Positions 62,026 through 64,000 of a stretch of 64,000 nucleotides of DNA are shown here, piece by piece. The notes under the pieces were generated by a model. That model worked only from the letters and a program-made list of their open reading frames with translations, did no database searches and was not told where the DNA came from. The stretch lies in contig VXBM01000419.1 of the NCBI GenBank assembly GCA_013400155.1, positions 123,679 through 187,678 of the forward strand, read 5' to 3'. Within the stretch, counting starts at the first letter, position 1; each line of letters opens with the position of its first letter. The translations under genes and the position numbers were made by a program. The DNA comes from Helopsaltes ochotensis (lineage: Eukaryota; Chordata; Aves; Passeriformes; Locustellidae).

Positions 62026-62343
62026 CCATCTCTTAGAGGCTTTGAGACAGAGATCACCAGGACCCAAAGAAACAACCGGCAGTTTGGCTGCCTGGTCCTG
62101 CTGGTGGTGGGTGAAGGCTTTCCAGGGAGATTGGGTGGGATAAATGTGGGAAAATCTTATATTCGGACTTCCTGCGATAGGAGTAATCTACAGAAAAAAA
62201 TTTATCAGTGGGTTTTTCCAAATGGAAAACGGGGCTGCTGGGGAATTGCGAGGGCAGGGAGGTTGTGGTGGTGGCCCCAGGCCTGACGCTCGGTTGTCTC
62301 ACAGGACTGAATTTTAACCCGCTGCTCTCCCGCTTCCTTCCAG

Positions 62344-62432
62344 CTCTCGCGCGACGTGGAAAGCACACACACGATGAAGAGGAGCTCCCGGCTCTCCTAA
62401 TCCTTTGCTGGTGATTTGGAAGCTCCTCGGCC
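62344..62432 (+). other. NCOR2: 5' untranslated part of the NCOR2 first coding exon
   Basis: A pyrimidine-rich tract ending CTTCCTTCCAG at 62343 is a good 3' splice site, so the exon probably starts at 62344, 89 bases before the NCOR2 ATG. A weaker alternative acceptor, TTGTCTCACAG, ends at 62304 and would lengthen the leader by 39 bases. Because this exon begins at an acceptor, at least one further non-coding 5' exon must exist upstream. I could not place that exon with certainty inside the window. Confidence 0.8.
62374..62400 (+). promoter_or_regulatory. short upstream ORF in the NCOR2 leader
   Basis: Within the leader exon an ATG with A at -3 and A at +4 opens an 8-codon frame (MKRSSRLS) closed by TAA at 62398-62400. 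That is 32 bases before the NCOR2 start codon. If scanning ribosomes use it, it would lower or condition NCOR2 translation. The frame is read directly; use of the start codon is inference. Confidence 0.5.
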
Positions 62433-62537
62433 ATGTCTGGCTCCACGCAGCCCGTGACGCAGAGCTGGCGCACGGCCGAGCCGCGCTACCCCCCGCACGC
62501 CATGTCCTACCCGGTGCAGATTGCCCGGCCACACGCG
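62433..62537 (+). CDS. NCOR2: NCOR2 (SMRT) first coding exon, N-terminal 35 codons
   Basis: NCOR2 is a large nuclear corepressor. It docks on unliganded nuclear receptors (thyroid hormone, retinoic acid) and other repressors, and brings in HDAC3 with TBL1/TBLR1 and GPS2. Only the extreme N-terminus lies here, before the deacetylase-activating and SANT regions. The 35-residue peptide starts MSGSTQPV, then has the RYPPH patch near residues 18-22 and SYPVQIAR near 25-32. I recognise this as the vertebrate NCOR2 start; NCOR1 begins differently and shares only the RYPPH patch. The ATG has G at -3 (GGCC before ATG, T at +4). The exon is exactly 35 codons, so it ends in phase 0, followed by the donor GCG|GTAAGG. 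An in-frame continuation past the donor exists but is intronic. The identification rests on family knowledge from memory; the exon structure is read directly. Confidence 0.93.
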
Positions 62538-62543
62538 GTAAGG
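62538..62543 (+). other. NCOR2: 5' splice site after NCOR2 first coding exon
   Basis: GTAAGG directly follows codon 35 and matches the vertebrate donor consensus at the first five intron bases. It fixes the exon end in phase 0, which fits the known NCOR2 peptide breaking after an A-R-x-H-x motif. Confidence 0.85.
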
Positions 62544-62649
62544 CCAAGGCTCCCCTCCCTGCCCTGCCTGTGGCACGGTGCTGCTGCGTGTCCCCGAGAG
62601 CCACCTGCGCCTCGGCGGGCCCGGAGCACTCTGCTGAGAAAGGAAAAGG

Positions 62650-63026
62650 CGAGGAGATGGGGTTTTATTTGGAAATCCGGGTGTTGTTTTTATTGTCTGA
62701 GTTGTGGGTACGGCCTCGAATGTGTTCTGGGCGTGAGAGCCAAAATGGGCCAAGGATCCAGGGTTATACAGCAGATAAAGGGGTGGTCCTTGAGGGTCAG
62801 GGTCCAATAGGGATGGGAAAAAGTGGTGCAAAGGGGTAAATATAAACTGGGGAGACTAATGGGGCTAACAGGGGTGGAACACTGCAGAACGTTAACCTAA
62901 TGGGGTTCAAGGGAAAGAAGAACATTCTGGGAATGTTCATTCATTCACATATATGGTGAACAAGGCCGAACAGGGTGACATAAACGTAACGAAACAATAG
63001 AAAATAAAACCTAAAGAATATTAACA
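62650..63026 (-). mobile_element. probable solo LTR remnant of an endogenous retrovirus, minus strand
   Basis: Read on the minus strand this stretch has the order expected of an LTR: an ATTGG (CCAAT-type) box near 62806, a TATAA box at 62764-62768, then AATAAA signals at 62689-62694 and 62664-62669, about 75 and 100 bases downstream. One candidate outer end is TAACA at 63026, read as TGTTA in element orientation. I could not find a convincing target-site duplication or define the other end. No gag, pol or env frame is visible beside it, so it would be a solo or decayed LTR. The alternative is unique intronic DNA with chance promoter-like motifs. Confidence 0.42.
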
Positions 63027-64000
63027 TGTGGCTGCAAAGGCCCATGGGAGGAAGGCTTTTCTCACCCTAATCCAAAAGGTGTCTCAGGCCCCTGGGCAGG
63101 GTGGTAGCCACGTGGGTGTCCCCAGTGCTGGGGCAGTGGTTCAGCTGCGCCGGCCACGGATGCGGCTGTTACAGAGAAATCAGACCATTTCCGTGCCTGT
63201 GGTACAGGATTTCACTGTTCCTCTCTCGTGGGATCCTCTTTTGTTTCTCCATATGGTGCTTTCAGTTTTTCTCTCCCTTTCCAGCCTTTTCCTAAGCACT
63301 TGCTGTGGTGGTGCTCATGGACTCCGGCTCATCATTTCTGGGCAGCTGTGTCCTGTTTGTCCTCTTGGCAAAAGCACCTTTGGTTGGGTGCAGCATCCAG
63401 CCTGGGGGCAAAGGGGAAGGCTTGACCATTCTTGTGGAGCAGCAGTAGGTGCCCTCCAGCCCTTTCTGGCCTGTCCTTGGCACTGGATCACAAAGGAAGG
63501 ACCATCCTCTTCTAGGTGGGGCTCAGTGCTTCCCAGGGAACCCAGTCCTTGCTGCTCACACCCACAGGAGAGCTCTGCTACTTCCCAGGCAAACTGCTGA
63601 GGGTGAACCTGCCTCCTGCCCTCTTAGCAGATCTGCCTCTTTATGCAGCTCTCCTGGGGAGCAAGAAGATAACTGAGCAGCTGAGCTTTCCTATCCTTCC
63701 CCCCCTTTTTCCCCTCCTCTTAGTCTTGACCTGTAATCTTTTCTCTTCTTGGATCAAGGCATAAGCTGGAGATGATTTTTTTTTTCCTGGCTCTGTCTTG
63801 TTGAATGTACCAGAACTCACAGAGGTTAATTCACCTGGATCCAGCCTCTCCTTTCTGTGCTGTCTCACTCATGCCTGTGTTTGCTCATTCCGGCTGGGTG
63901 AGTGTTTTCAGTTTAAGCCCTTAACGGAAGAAATTCTTCTTAGTGGAACAGCTTTAGTCAGCTCAGGCTGCTTAAAGGAATCTTATTAGGTGCTGGAGTA
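63027..64000. other. NCOR2 second intron, start
   Basis: Unique CT-rich sequence after the LTR-like block. No second coding exon is seen before the window ends. A 190-codon frame at 63028-63600 lacks any NCOR2-like sequence and is taken as chance. Confidence 0.6.

Larger units (their letters stand above)
58241..62343. other. non-coding intron end before the NCOR2 exon
   Basis: Holds the GT/AT microsatellite, the minisatellite at 60187, the polypyrimidine tract at 61013 and the tandem AP-1 pair. It closes with the pyrimidine tract and CAG acceptor at 62341-62343. A donor-like CAG|GTAAGG is present at about 60523. A 198-codon minus-strand frame at 60763-61359 is low-complexity and not credible. 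Confidence 0.6.

Noticed and set aside
62538..62839. Open reading continues past the NCOR2 donor in frame
   Set aside because: The peptide stops resembling NCOR2 exactly at GTAAGG and becomes low-quality sequence, so the donor is believed instead.
63028..63600. 190-codon frame downstream of the NCOR2 exon
   Set aside because: It starts with GTG and shows nothing like NCOR2 residues after 35, so it is not the next exon.
1..64000. CRISPR arrays, bacterial operons, tRNA or rRNA genes
   Set aside because: No regularly spaced repeats, operon spacing or structural RNA signatures were seen. The sequence is vertebrate in character.

Overview
The window reads as bird nuclear DNA. Both clear interspersed repeats are 3'-end fragments of CR1 LINEs with typical avian sequence (21638-21900, plus strand; 49530-49650, minus strand). 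They sit beside a few worn MIR-type SINE relics and short microsatellites. CpG is scarce outside small pockets, stop codons are dense, and nothing resembles bacterial gene spacing.

The only protein-coding segment I can name is near the right end. At 62344-62537 (plus strand) there is an exon with a good acceptor, an 89-base 5' leader, an ATG at 62433, 35 codons and a GT donor at 62538. Its peptide begins MSGSTQPV and continues with RYPPH and SYPVQIAR, which I recognise as the N-terminus of NCOR2 (SMRT), the nuclear-receptor corepressor. NCOR1 shares only the RYPPH patch. The exon ends in phase 0, and the rest of the protein lies beyond position 64000.

Positions 1-62343 are therefore best read as the long 5' intron of NCOR2, possibly with some upstream flank. 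I found no second gene and no broad CpG island, so the main promoter is probably to the left of the window. Most long open frames here look like chance frames in non-coding DNA. Several places could matter for regulation. A TATA-like box, a strong-context ATG and a consensus-grade donor occur together at 41.8-42.3 kb and could form an alternative first exon. A near-identical pair of PBX-HOX-type sites lies at 49.2 kb. There are a GATA palindrome at 7.3 kb, a CRE/MARE palindrome at 28.35 kb, a duplicated CpG-containing 10-mer at 54.5 kb, and a tandem pair of AP-1 sites at 62.01 kb, about 330 bases before the NCOR2 coding exon.

From 62538 to the end is the start of the next intron. Its first 500 bases hold what looks like a minus-strand LTR remnant of an endogenous retrovirus, identified from promoter and polyadenylation signals rather than from defined ends; no retroviral gene is visible. 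I did not find a new multi-gene system. The most interesting material is candidate cis-regulation and leader structure around NCOR2.
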